This document shows, piece after piece, positions 24,484 through 33,111 of a stretch of 35,434 bases of DNA (the first letter of the stretch is position 1; each line of letters begins with the position of its first letter). The stretch lies in the NCBI GenBank assembly GCA_030528885.1, contig JAUMXY010000029.1:1-35434 (forward strand), given 5' to 3'. This DNA comes from Bacteroidales bacterium. Lineage in GTDB: Bacteria > Bacteroidota > Bacteroidia > Bacteroidales > Bacteroidaceae. The translations under genes and the position numbers were made by a program. The notes beneath the pieces are model-generated. The model saw only the letters and a program-made list of their open reading frames with translations. It had not been told where the DNA came from and made no database searches.

Positions 24484-25536
24484 ATGACAGATATTGTACA
24501 GATTCAAGAATCAGTGTATGATGCAATTCTGCGACAGGCTGTCGCAGTTATTGACAGGACAAGAGCAATGGTGGCAACAACGGTGTGTTCCGCCATCGGT
24601 ACCGCTCATTGGGAAATAGGAAAAATACTTCACGACAAGAAGATTGAAAGTAAGCATGGAAGCGGTGTGGTAAATCGTTTGTCCTTTGACTTAAAGCAAC
24701 GTTATCCACAGATGGGAGTTTCTCCAAGAAACCTGTGGGACATGAAGAAGTTTTATGAACGGTTCTGTGGCAGCGATCCAAAACTGCGACAAGCTGTCGC
24801 AGTTTTACCATGGGGACATACTCTGACCTTGATGCGCAAGTTTGGAAACGATGATAATACCATATTATATTACGCGCAGGAGATTACTTCAAAAGGGTGG
24901 AATCGTGAACTTCTTTCCAGTGCCATCTCTTTGCAGATGCACAAGAGAAAGAATGAGCCATCGGACAACAACTTTGAGCAGACACTACCTGCCTCTCAGG
25001 CAATGTTTGCCAATGAAGTGTTCCGAAGCGGTTATAATCTGGGATTCCTTGGGGTTAAAGACCCCATCTTGGAAACGGAACTTGAAGCCCGACTGGTAGA
25101 GAAGGTAAAGCAATTCCTTTTGGAACTTGGCAAAGGCTTCACTTATATTGGTAATCAGCATGTACTTGAATATAATGGAAAACGAAGCAAAGTTGACATG
25201 CTTTTCTTCCATCGTGGACTACACTGCCTTGTTGCCATTGATTTGAAGATTGGTGAATTCAGACCAGAATATGCAGGCAAAATGAATTATTACTTGTCAT
25301 TGCTTGACCGTCTGGAACGCAGAGAAGACGAAAATCGCTCTATCGGCATTATTCTTTGTGCTGAGAAAGATCGTGTGGAGGTGGAGTTAGCATTGGAGGA
25401 TATGGGCAAACCCATTGGGGTGGCAGATTATCAACTGATTCTGCCACAAGAAGAATTAAAGAAAGTAGTAGCAGAAGAAATGGAAGCTTTTGGTAAGGAA
25501 CATCCTATTCAAATCGAAAAGGAGGAAAATTCATAG
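24484..25536 (+). CDS. YhcG-family (DUF1016) PD-(D/E)XK nuclease
   Basis: A 350-aa protein with the DUF1016 N-terminal helical domain (about 10-170, including WEIGKIL, LSFDLKQRYP, SPRNLWDMKKFY, LPWGHTLTLMRK) and a C-terminal nuclease domain (about 180-340). The PD-(D/E)XK core is KVDMLFFHRGLHCLVAIDLKIGEF, with the first Asp in VDML and the D-x-K in IDLKIG. Such proteins are common in restriction and defence islands. The gene contains a short repeat at protein level (LRQAVAV twice, near residues 16 and 101) that comes from two near-identical DNA palindromes (24529-24547, 24781-24805). Biological target unknown. Confidence 0.88.
   Translation: MTDIVQIQESVYDAILRQAVAVIDRTRAMVATTVCSAIGTAHWEIGKILHDKKIESKHGSGVVNRLSFDLKQRYPQMGVSPRNLWDMKKFYERFCGSDPKLRQAVAVLPWGHTLTLMRKFGNDDNTILYYAQEITSKGWNRELLSSAISLQMHKRKNEPSDNNFEQTLPASQAMFANEVFRSGYNLGFLGVKDPILETELEARLVEKVKQFLLELGKGFTYIGNQHVLEYNGKRSKVDMLFFHRGLHCLVAIDLKIGEFRPEYAGKMNYYLSLLDRLERREDENRSIGIILCAEKDRVEVELALEDMGKPIGVADYQLILPQEELKKVVAEEMEAFGKEHPIQIEKEENS
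24529..24547. repeat. Palindrome in YhcG gene, copy 1
   Basis: CTGCGACAG-G-CTGTCGCAG, perfect 9-bp arms around one base. A near copy lies 252 bp downstream in the same gene and the same reading frame. Confidence 0.6.
24781..24805. repeat. Palindrome in YhcG gene, copy 2
   Basis: AAACTGCGACA, loop AGC, TGTCGCAGTTT: 11-bp arms. The core differs from copy 1 by one base. Confidence 0.6.
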
Positions 25537-25644
25537 AAATAAGGTGCTCATTCAATTATCGCAAATGGTTAGATTGGTGCCATGTAACTTCTTGTCTATA
25601 TAGTTCATAATTGATGTAACGGATGAATCTTCAATAATAGTGAT

Positions 25645-26700
25645 ATGAACATTCCTCAAAATATTATTGTTCGTTTAAATGAACTTCCCATCGAAGAGGT
25701 AGCTGAAAAACTTGGTTTAGAGGTTAGAAGGCATAAAGCTCTTTGTTTTAAGCATAGCGACCACAATCCCAGCATCACATTCTCCACGTCTAAGAACATA
25801 TATAGATGTTGGGTATGTGGAGTTGGAGGTGGTACTATTAAACTGGTACAGGACAAGGAGGGATGGAACTTCCAAGAGGCATGTATATGGCTTGGTCAAA
25901 ATTTTAATGTCTGGTGGCCTGAAGGACAAACAGAAAGAAATATCATTAAAAAAACGCCTCTTCAAAAAGTACATATAACCAAGCATAAAGAAGAAACTCT
26001 GGTGTTTGATAAAGAGATTTATACTTGGATAATCAATAACACAACGCTTCTAGAACCTGCTAAATCATTTCTATATAAAGAACGGCATCTTAATGAAGTC
26101 ATTGTGCAGAACCTGCGAATTGCCTCAGTTGTTAATTCTTTGGATATGGTAGATGCTCTAGTCAAGAGGTTTGGGGAGGAAACTTGCTTGAAAACTGGAC
26201 TTATTAGACGAAGTAACTATGGGATGCACTTTTATTTCTACACACCGTGCTTATTATTTCCCTACTACGATCAGGATGGGAGTCTAATTGGGATACAATC
26301 AAGATATTTGGGCACCAACGAAAAAGCCCCACGGTTTCAATTCATGTCATCACAAAAGACAAGATTGTATAATTTACCAATACTAAACAGTCTTAATAGA
26401 GGTGATAAACTGTACATTAGTGAAGGAATTACTGACTGTTTGGCTTTATTATCGGATGGTTTGAATGCGGTAGCGATACCCAGTGCAACGATTCTGCCGT
26501 TGGAAGATTTGATATTGTTAAAAAACTACGAATTACATATGTATCCAGATCGAGATGAAGCAGGACAAAAAGCTTTTATGGCTTTACGGCGTTTCTTCAT
26601 CAATCACTATTCAACGGTAAGAGCTGAAGCTTTACCCGAGGGAGTTAAAGATTATTGCGATTATTATATCAAAAAGCAGGAAATATATGGAAAAGAATAA
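25645..26700 (+). CDS. DnaG-like primase (CHC2 zinc finger plus Toprim)
   Basis: A 351-aa minimal primase. The zinc-binding set is Cys34, His37, Cys55, Cys58 with spacing C-x2-H-x17-C-x2-C, the same as in bacterial DnaG. Next to it are NPSITFSTSKNIYRCWVCG and VGGGTIKLV, as in DnaG zinc domains. The Toprim domain has the metal-binding Glu260 (ISEGITD) and Asp302/Asp304 (YPDRDEAG), all present. The DnaG C-terminal helicase-binding domain is absent. The stop overlaps the next gene by 14 nt, and that gene overlaps the reverse transcriptase by 14 nt, so the three form one operon. A role in making primers for the RT is inference; a mobile-element replication primase is the alternative. The 108-nt gap before it shows no clear promoter or hairpin. 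Confidence 0.88.
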   Translation: MNIPQNIIVRLNELPIEEVAEKLGLEVRRHKALCFKHSDHNPSITFSTSKNIYRCWVCGVGGGTIKLVQDKEGWNFQEACIWLGQNFNVWWPEGQTERNIIKKTPLQKVHITKHKEETLVFDKEIYTWIINNTTLLEPAKSFLYKERHLNEVIVQNLRIASVVNSLDMVDALVKRFGEETCLKTGLIRRSNYGMHFYFYTPCLLFPYYDQDGSLIGIQSRYLGTNEKAPRFQFMSSQKTRLYNLPILNSLNRGDKLYISEGITDCLALLSDGLNAVAIPSATILPLEDLILLKNYELHMYPDRDEAGQKAFMALRRFFINHYSTVRAEALPEGVKDYCDYYIKKQEIYGKE

Positions 26701-27376
26701 CAAAAAGGCTGATGTGAAAAGGGTAAATTATTCCTTTGACATGCTGCGTAATGACATACTAACAGCGCCGACAGAGGACAATGAAAAGCTTGAGACTGGC
26801 GACAAATATCTGCGTGAGTACCAATCGAAGTTAATTGTGGCTCAAATGCTGTCTTATTTGGCAGAATCATACGAAACAGAAAACTATAAAGATAACGAAC
26901 TGTTAAGAAATGCTATTGAAACAAAAGTGGATGGCGACGAACAATTGTCTGGTTTCTTATTTTTTGTTTCTCAAAATCCACAATTTGACTATTCGTGGAA
27001 TTACATGAGGAAATGCAGAACTAACTATATAGAATTTCTTGTTAATTCTATTCGCTTTCTTAATAATGTACTTGTTGACATTAATTTGCTAACTGGTAAA
27101 CCATGGTCCGGAAACAACATTCATGTGGTATTTCATAACATTCTGGATGTAGAACTTACTAGTGAAGAACCATTTGTGAAGGCTCGTTTGCTTTGGGAAA
27201 ACTTTTATCATTTGGTAACGGTTAAGAACGATTATGATATTATTGTAAAAGCCAACGATACTTTATTAAAGGCCAGTGGTAGGAAAGAGCCCTCTGATAT
27301 GAAAAAGCTCATAGATTCTGTTTTTGAAATGGTAAATAACGAATCAAAGAAAATTACAGAAAATGAAAATGTTTGA
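26687..27376 (+). CDS. Unknown 229-aa protein between primase and RT
   Basis: I do not recognise a family. The protein is mostly charged and probably helical, without signal peptide, membrane segment, or cysteine motif. Notable stretches are DKYLREYQSKLIVAQMLSYLAESYE, a QLSGFLFFVSQNPQFDYSWNYM segment and IHVVFHNILDVELTSEEPFVKARLLWENFYHL. It overlaps both neighbours by 14 nt, which suggests translational coupling and a role as a partner or adaptor of the primase or the RT protein. No catalytic residues can be suggested. Confidence 0.75.
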   Translation: MEKNNKKADVKRVNYSFDMLRNDILTAPTEDNEKLETGDKYLREYQSKLIVAQMLSYLAESYETENYKDNELLRNAIETKVDGDEQLSGFLFFVSQNPQFDYSWNYMRKCRTNYIEFLVNSIRFLNNVLVDINLLTGKPWSGNNIHVVFHNILDVELTSEEPFVKARLLWENFYHLVTVKNDYDIIVKANDTLLKASGRKEPSDMKKLIDSVFEMVNNESKKITENENV

Positions 27377-30300
27377 TAAGATATTAGACGAACGGAATAT
27401 CTTCAATTCGATATTCTGCATGGAATCGTATGTGTTCGATAAAGGGTTATTGGACACATCGAAACCTATATATCTCCATAATGAAGGCAATGTGGAGGAA
27501 ACGATTGCAGCCAATGATCTCGAATTATATTATGCACTCGCTGATAAGCATAATATAGACTTGATTTCTAAGGTTATAAAATGTTGCCATCAACAGTTGG
27601 AATGGGTGTTGTCAGACAAGAAAAACTTGTTTGATGTAACAGTATATTTCAAAATCAAGAAATACGAAGAAAACAAATTGGACTTCCGTCCGATGCACAC
27701 GGCAAGACTGATAGATTTGATTTGTATGGTAAGTATCTTGAACTGTTTGATGTTTGATGACGACTTAGATAAAGGGGTTAGAAAACTATCAGACTTGTCT
27801 AAATTGCTGCCCCATAATTTCTATGGAAATATTCCTTGTACGAATGTTCAGTATTTATTTCACAAGTGGCAGACAAAATACAAAGAGTATACCGATGAGA
27901 TTATAGAACACTGTAGGGCATACCAAAAGAACCACAACTATCTGACAGAAGTAAGTTTAGATATCAAAAATTTCTTTCCATCTATTTCTCCTAAGATGCT
28001 GTATGACTACATTACAAGCAAACTATCAAAAACTTACAAGGACGACAAAAAGGAACTAAGCACAGCAGTAGTCAAGTTATTGTATTTCAACATATCAAAA
28101 GAGAACATCGAGCCATGGAAAGAGTATTATTATCCTGAAGGGACTGACTTATTTGGCACGAATCAATATATGAATTATGGAATACCACAAGGGTTGCCTC
28201 AATCATACTTCTTTGGCAACCTTTGCATGATAGAGGTTAAACGTCTTTTGATGCAAGACAAGACCTTTAGAGGAGATGCCTATTTCTATGTTGACGACTC
28301 AGTAATATATATCCAGTCTAAATTGGATGAGGATAAGTTTAAGAATAGAATTGATGCACTTAATGATAGCTTAAAAGAGAAATGCGAGAATGCAAAAAAA
28401 GACAATAATACACTCCCATATTATGTCAATGAAGACAGCCTTGCTTTTCAATCTAAATTAGATTATACGATTAAATTCCACGAAAAAGGGAAAAGTACTT
28501 TTACTCATATAGATGATGCGGACAACCAATATGGGCCAATAGCAAATATAACTCGGGAAACATACATGAATTCGGATCTATCGTATAATTTGGATGAGAT
28601 AGACGATCATGTGTCTTTAGTGAAATTGAAAGCTCTAGATAAAGTTATTTCTCGTGAAATTGGCAAACTTGTCGATAAACAGGATAAAGCAGAAAAAGAA
28701 GGAAAGAACGGTGATGCGCTCGCTTCTAAACTTAAACTTTTGCGAAGGTTTAAGAAGTTTTTCCTTTATCGCAATCGGCTATTGAAAATCAGAGAAGAAG
28801 GTAATCCAGATTTAGACAATTTCAGTGAACGTTTCTTAGAGAATGCTACTGATCCCGAAAAATTCTTCGAACAGTATGAAGAGGATATCTTCCAGACGGA
28901 ATATCGTCTTATTATCCAGAATCTTAGGAAAGAAGAGGCTGAAGATTTCAAGGAGAAGATAATTGAGTTCGAAAAACAGTTACTATCTAAATGTAATGTT
29001 AATATACAAGGGATACAAGATTCCTTGTTCTATGCTAAAGATGTTGAGACATCTTGTAAAATAAAATCAATGTCCCAGGATTCTTATGTTTCGCTGATAC
29101 GATGGGCCAGAGAGAACTTTAAGGGGCTAAAATGTATGGAGTCAGATAAGCAATTGGGTAAGTTGCGGGGATTTATGTCTAATGTAAAGACGGAGGCCAA
29201 AGGCACAAAAACCAAGGACTGCATATACAAAATGCAAGAACAAGGCTTTGAAGAGGCACATTTTACAAAATTTGTGATGAATGCCTCAGCAGAATATCAG
29301 CGTAAGATATTGAATGTGTTTTTTTCAGAAATCATAGATGTCATTCCTTCGGATTCACTGGCATTATCAAAAAGGAATGCCAGACGATTTAAGTATGTAG
29401 AACTTAGAATATTAGCCTATTTAAGGAATAAAAACTTTGATTTAGAGCGATTTGAAGAGTTTGTAGAACATATCAATGAAAAAGACATCTCCAACCAAAT
29501 GGGAATTGATATTGGAGTGCTTGAAGTATTGAATATCTTCATCAAGAATGTACGTAATCCAGAATGGGTGGATTCGTTGATTGTGACCCATCGACTCACG
29601 AAAGGATTGTGGTACAATGGTTCTAAATTTTTAAATTCATATACGCTCCATAATGAGGAACATGCAGTGACTCTTATCACAAAATCGTTAGAACTAACGA
29701 ATAGAATAGACTATTTTGCACTAAAGAATGTGGACTATTATATTCTTTTTCTGGCGTGCTATTTGCACGACATCAGCATGGTCATTCATCCAGATTTGGG
29801 TAGGTTAAGTTCTGAAAGTGGAAAGAATATGACTTTGATTTCGGACTTAATGAGTCAAATGCAAAATGAGGTCAGAAAATTTGATTCGATAGACTATACT
29901 GGTAAAAAGGACTCTCGTTATAAAGATGTTGGTAATTTCTTAATCAAGGTGTTCAATGAGGTGTATGGGTATTTCGAGGCTTTGGTTAGAGATAACCATG
30001 CCAAGGATAGTGCCAAGTTTATTCGTGAACGATCAAACTCTTTATTAAACTATTTAGAGCCGACATTGTTGTCTTTTGTGGCAAAAGTATCAGAGAGCCA
30101 TGGATATGATGTAATGGATGTTTATGGTCTCAAGTCTAGGGCTCAAGATGATACTGTAAGTTTGAAATACTTGATGATTCTCATCAGATTGGCAGACTTA
30201 CTTGATGTGGCAAATGATAGAGTAAACTATCATTTGTTGAAACAAAATTTGAGAAATTTGTCAACCACATCAAAGTTTCATTGGATATCACATCTGGTGA

Positions 30301-30734
30301 CGGATAAAATAGTACTAAAAACAGATTATATCACCGATGAAAATGCTGAAATGGGAGACAAACCTATTACCGAGGAAATAAACATAGAACTTCACTTGAA
30401 TGTGAAGCAATTGACAGTGTCTAAAAACACCAAAAAATGTAATGGGTGTAAATTAGAAGAAAGCGAAAAGAAGGATGATTGCCTTCATATTAGAATTGTA
30501 GGTGGTCTTGATTCTTCTGATGAGTGTACAGAAAAATTTTGCACCGTGCTCTGTCGCTGGATGATGCGGAAGCATGACTGGTTAATCAAAGAACTGATTG
30601 CGTTGAACGATTATCTCTATTCGGTAAATAATTCGTTGTTCAAAACAAAGATAAACTTCATTATATACTATCGTGATGAAATGAGGTTAGATGCAGATAT
30701 GTTTGACAGTGTTCAAGAGTATTTAGAAGAGTAA
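27363..30734 (+). CDS. Reverse transcriptase fused to HD phosphohydrolase domain (defence-type RT candidate)
   Basis: A 1123-aa fusion. The RT domain (about 60-420) shows motif A VSLDIKNFFPSI (Asp200), motif B GIPQGLPQS (273-281) and motif C FYVDDSVIY (Asp311, Asp312), so it should be catalytically complete. It resembles the Abi/unknown-group RTs used in anti-phage defence rather than group II introns; no maturase domain is seen. Residues 420-740 are helical and unassigned. The C-terminal HD domain (about 745-1000) has His763 and His767 (TLHNEEH), His802-Asp803 (YLHDIS), His879 (DNHAKDSAKFI), His913 and Asp945 (RLADLLD), the pattern of HD-CE-type conflict-system hydrolases. Numbering is from the ATG at 27363; 27369 is also possible. 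I cannot place it in a named DRT type. Confidence 0.88.
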   Translation: MKMFDKILDERNIFNSIFCMESYVFDKGLLDTSKPIYLHNEGNVEETIAANDLELYYALADKHNIDLISKVIKCCHQQLEWVLSDKKNLFDVTVYFKIKKYEENKLDFRPMHTARLIDLICMVSILNCLMFDDDLDKGVRKLSDLSKLLPHNFYGNIPCTNVQYLFHKWQTKYKEYTDEIIEHCRAYQKNHNYLTEVSLDIKNFFPSISPKMLYDYITSKLSKTYKDDKKELSTAVVKLLYFNISKENIEPWKEYYYPEGTDLFGTNQYMNYGIPQGLPQSYFFGNLCMIEVKRLLMQDKTFRGDAYFYVDDSVIYIQSKLDEDKFKNRIDALNDSLKEKCENAKKDNNTLPYYVNEDSLAFQSKLDYTIKFHEKGKSTFTHIDDADNQYGPIANITRETYMNSDLSYNLDEIDDHVSLVKLKALDKVISREIGKLVDKQDKAEKEGKNGDALASKLKLLRRFKKFFLYRNRLLKIREEGNPDLDNFSERFLENATDPEKFFEQYEEDIFQTEYRLIIQNLRKEEAEDFKEKIIEFEKQLLSKCNVNIQGIQDSLFYAKDVETSCKIKSMSQDSYVSLIRWARENFKGLKCMESDKQLGKLRGFMSNVKTEAKGTKTKDCIYKMQEQGFEEAHFTKFVMNASAEYQRKILNVFFSEIIDVIPSDSLALSKRNARRFKYVELRILAYLRNKNFDLERFEEFVEHINEKDISNQMGIDIGVLEVLNIFIKNVRNPEWVDSLIVTHRLTKGLWYNGSKFLNSYTLHNEEHAVTLITKSLELTNRIDYFALKNVDYYILFLACYLHDISMVIHPDLGRLSSESGKNMTLISDLMSQMQNEVRKFDSIDYTGKKDSRYKDVGNFLIKVFNEVYGYFEALVRDNHAKDSAKFIRERSNSLLNYLEPTLLSFVAKVSESHGYDVMDVYGLKSRAQDDTVSLKYLMILIRLADLLDVANDRVNYHLLKQNLRNLSTTSKFHWISHLVTDKIVLKTDYITDENAEMGDKPITEEINIELHLNVKQLTVSKNTKKCNGCKLEESEKKDDCLHIRIVGGLDSSDECTEKFCTVLCRWMMRKHDWLIKELIALNDYLYSVNNSLFKTKINFIIYYRDEMRLDADMFDSVQEYLEE

Positions 30735-30832
30735 AAGCCAGTCGCTTTGAAAAACTAAATGTTATTAATAGCATCAATGTCGTGATAATTTGAGATGTAT
30801 AAAACCTAGTTTGATGATAATGATTCATTGCT

Positions 30833-31096
30833 ATGACACATCTACCGAATAAGCACTTTAATTCCTACAAGGAGGGGCTGGACCTGGAGTTCCTGCGGGC
30901 GTACTGCATGGAGTATGGGGAACGGCGGTCGTTCGAGCGGGGCGAGACGCTGGAGGAGGCCGGGAGAGCCGGCGTAGTGGGTGGGCCTACGTGGCGCGGA
31001 TGCTTCAAATACGTGACGCGTGGCTACTGGCTACAGCAAGGCTGGCACCAGAACGCATCAAGGGCAACGTTTTTGATGGCCGTAAGCATCCGTTGA
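30833..31096 (+). pseudogene. Crp/Fnr-family regulator, decayed 5' fragment (copy 1)
   Basis: The first 62 or so residues (NKHFNSYKEGLDLEFLRAYCME...ERRSFERGETLEEAG...RGCFKYVTRG) read like the N-terminal cyclic-nucleotide-binding fold of a Crp/Fnr protein. Around residues 47-53 the expected RWVGYVAR-type segment is present only in another frame, which points to two compensating frameshifts. After VTRG the sequence stops resembling the family and ends at a stop codon. The 5' 60 bp repeat at 35094-35153 with one mismatch. It is much more GC-rich than the RT operon just upstream. It cannot make a working regulator. Confidence 0.75.
30854..30913 (+). repeat. 60-bp direct repeat, left copy
   Basis: Matches 35094-35153 in 59 of 60 positions (single mismatch at 30900). 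It lies in the 5' end of the Crp/Fnr-like fragment and, with its partner, brackets a 4.2-kb block of three genes. Confidence 0.9.
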
Positions 31097-31115
31097 AACA
31101 CCTATTCAAATCAAC

Positions 31116-32012
31116 TTATATGACATTTGCGATTTCGTCTCTATTCAAAAATTTGAATATCGTATGAGGATACAACTTATAATGTTTCCTATCCAATAAG
31201 AACGACGGATCAATGTTTTCCAAGAAATGCGTTTCATCAAGTATCTCTCTAAAATAATAATGACCTTCCTTATTTTTGCCATATTTCGAAATGGCATCAT
31301 AGAAAATCAAACAGAGTTCTTCGTTCGATAGCTGAGCTTGTAGAAGGTTCAAATATCTGTCTCTCAATTTAATATCATTCTTGTTGTATTCATCGTCAAC
31401 TACAAACTTAATTGTATTGAAGATATATCTATACATGTATCCAACATTACAATCGATAGACTCTATATAGCTTTCATATTCTGCTGCCAACAATCCTTGT
31501 AACTGTTCAATGGAAGCAATGTTGGCGCTAACAGGAACAAATGAAGATGTAAATTCGGCCAGATTGTTATCCGAGTTGAGATGAGTTCTATACGAGTCCC
31601 TGAAGTTATTGTAATACTCAATCAGGTTCCTAGCATTAGTATGATTATAGTTTGAACAAATATTTGCATTTACGGTATCTTGTACCTGTTTGAGCATTCC
31701 TAGAATATTGAAATAGGTGGTTTCAAAACGCGCTTTATCACTTTGCTCTTTGGTTACGCGGAGTTGTTCTCTCTGTTCCCTGAATGTAATGAATAAAAAT
31801 AATGTGGCAGTAAAAGTAAATATAATTCCTATAGTGCCCCACAAGAAATCACCTATATTGTCAGATAATTGTTCATACACATTGTCACTAACAAATGCCC
31901 AAGAATAACCATGTAACTGCCATTGTTTAAAAACAATATAAGAATAGAAGCCCCAAAGTACAACTCCTATAATAATACTTGCTAATGCAATCTTTGTCAA
32001 CAAATTTTTCAT
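31116..32012 (-). CDS. Putative phage abortive infection protein (PutAbiC-like), membrane-bound
   Basis: A 298-aa protein with two membrane segments (about 8-28 and 55-78), then a charged coil (FREQREQLRVTKEQSDKARFETTYFNILGML) and a soluble helical domain containing YMYRYIFNTIKFV and LSNEELCLIFYDAISKYG. This layout and the coil-to-FETTYFN sequence match the putative AbiC family. The start codon lies 4 nt after the stop of the preceding gene, so the pair is a transcriptional unit. Anti-phage function is inferred from the family and the island; no assay-backed mechanism is known to me. Confidence 0.75.
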   Translation of the reverse strand: MKNLLTKIALASIIIGVVLWGFYSYIVFKQWQLHGYSWAFVSDNVYEQLSDNIGDFLWGTIGIIFTFTATLFLFITFREQREQLRVTKEQSDKARFETTYFNILGMLKQVQDTVNANICSNYNHTNARNLIEYYNNFRDSYRTHLNSDNNLAEFTSSFVPVSANIASIEQLQGLLAAEYESYIESIDCNVGYMYRYIFNTIKFVVDDEYNKNDIKLRDRYLNLLQAQLSNEELCLIFYDAISKYGKNKEGHYYFREILDETHFLENIDPSFLLDRKHYKLYPHTIFKFLNRDEIANVI

Positions 32013-32016
32013 GTTT

Positions 32017-33021
32017 TTATCTTACATTGAATTGTTGTTGAATGAAACTAATCAACTCGTTGGCCTTACCGTCTACAAAAGAATATGTAGGATACCTGTT
32101 CGGTCCTAGAACTACATTGGTTGAAATGTCCATACTCATACCTAAAGATTGAACATCTTGTAGTGAAAGGACTTTGTCTTGTCCATCTATTTTTACAGTT
32201 ATCGCAATATCACTACAAGACAAGTCCTCCTCTATCACATAGAGTGTATTAGCGTCATTTCTCTTATTTCTAATCCAATTGAGAAATTCAGAAATGCGCA
32301 TATATTGATTAATTCCAATATTATATGTTATTGTCGTAGAGATACCTTCGTTGTTTATTGTATTACCAGATATTCTTGAAATACTAAGGTCGTCTTTGGT
32401 AACTTTACGCAATTCTATCTTTTTTGCTTCATATCGAAGTGTTTGCATCTTTCGTTGGACTAATGCATCTATTGATAGAGGAGCTATTCTTAGAGTATAT
32501 AGTCCGTCACTTGGACTTGCTTGATAAAACTTAAGAATCGCATTATTCAATACTGTCATTATTCCATAATTACTGATTTTTTCAATCAAAAGAAAACCAA
32601 TATTTGAATTCTCTGGAATATAGAACATGAAATAGAATGGTTTCATTAACGCCTCTCCAGCACCTTTTTGAAATTTTAGCTCGCCTGTTGATATGTCAAC
32701 CCCATCTTCTTGAGTACCATAATCCCCAGATTCAATTATACCAGATAAGTAACGACCTCTTCGGTATAAATGATATGTGCCGTCAGGCTTACGCGAAAGT
32801 CTATAAGCGTTACCTTGTTGCGCATTGGGTTCAGCATCAGTATTAACTGGAACATGTTGATCGCCACGTGCCACATCTTGTTTCCACGATGTTATCATAG
32901 TGTCCATATACTCCAAAAAATCTTGTCCATTGTTAAAGTCTGATAGAACTTGTCTATCATTCTTATTTCCATATGTATGGATTGTGATTGCGTAAACCGC
33001 TAATGAAAATGTTTTAGCCAT
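32017..33021 (-). CDS. Unknown partner of the AbiC-like protein
   Basis: About 334 aa from the ATG at 33021 (MAKTFSLAVYAITIHTYG); an ATG 7 codons upstream is in frame but less likely. I do not recognise a family. It is probably soluble and of mixed alpha/beta type: a start resembling a beta strand, then GNAYRLSRKPDGTYHLYRRGRYLSG, a central FYFMFYIPENSNIGFLLIEKIS...TVLNNAILKFY, and a C-terminal part with NIGINQYMRISEFLNWIRNKR. No signal peptide or metal motif. Being first in the two-gene unit, it may be the sensor or regulator of the membrane protein; that is inference. Confidence 0.7.
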   Translation of the reverse strand: MAKTFSLAVYAITIHTYGNKNDRQVLSDFNNGQDFLEYMDTMITSWKQDVARGDQHVPVNTDAEPNAQQGNAYRLSRKPDGTYHLYRRGRYLSGIIESGDYGTQEDGVDISTGELKFQKGAGEALMKPFYFMFYIPENSNIGFLLIEKISNYGIMTVLNNAILKFYQASPSDGLYTLRIAPLSIDALVQRKMQTLRYEAKKIELRKVTKDDLSISRISGNTINNEGISTTITYNIGINQYMRISEFLNWIRNKRNDANTLYVIEEDLSCSDIAITVKIDGQDKVLSLQDVQSLGMSMDISTNVVLGPNRYPTYSFVDGKANELISFIQQQFNVR

Positions 33022-33087
33022 AATAATAAATTTTAATATCAACGCAGTATTGTTCTGCGCATGTCGTCATATTGAAAGAGAAAAGAA

Positions 33088-33111
33088 CTGAGGGCTTGTT
33101 TCATCCCTCAG
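33088..33111 (-). terminator. Terminator-like hairpin upstream of the AbiC-like module
   Basis: CTGAGGG, 10-nt loop, CCCTCAG, followed on the minus strand by a pyrimidine-rich tract (TTCTTTTCTCTTTC). It stands 67 nt before the unknown partner gene, so it is either the terminator of a lost upstream gene or an attenuator. The rest of 33022-33501 has only short, unrecognisable frames (for example 33121-33216 on the minus strand). Confidence 0.5.

Noticed and set aside
24484-25536. Classical restriction-modification system
   Set aside because: The nuclease is YhcG type and no methyltransferase is adjacent; the nearest methyltransferase at 21728 is a THUMP-like housekeeping type outside the island.
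27363-30734. Group II intron or retron reverse transcriptase
   Set aside because: No maturase or HNH domain and no intron-like RNA flanks; no msr/msd-like structured region is visible beside it, and the protein is far longer than retron RTs.
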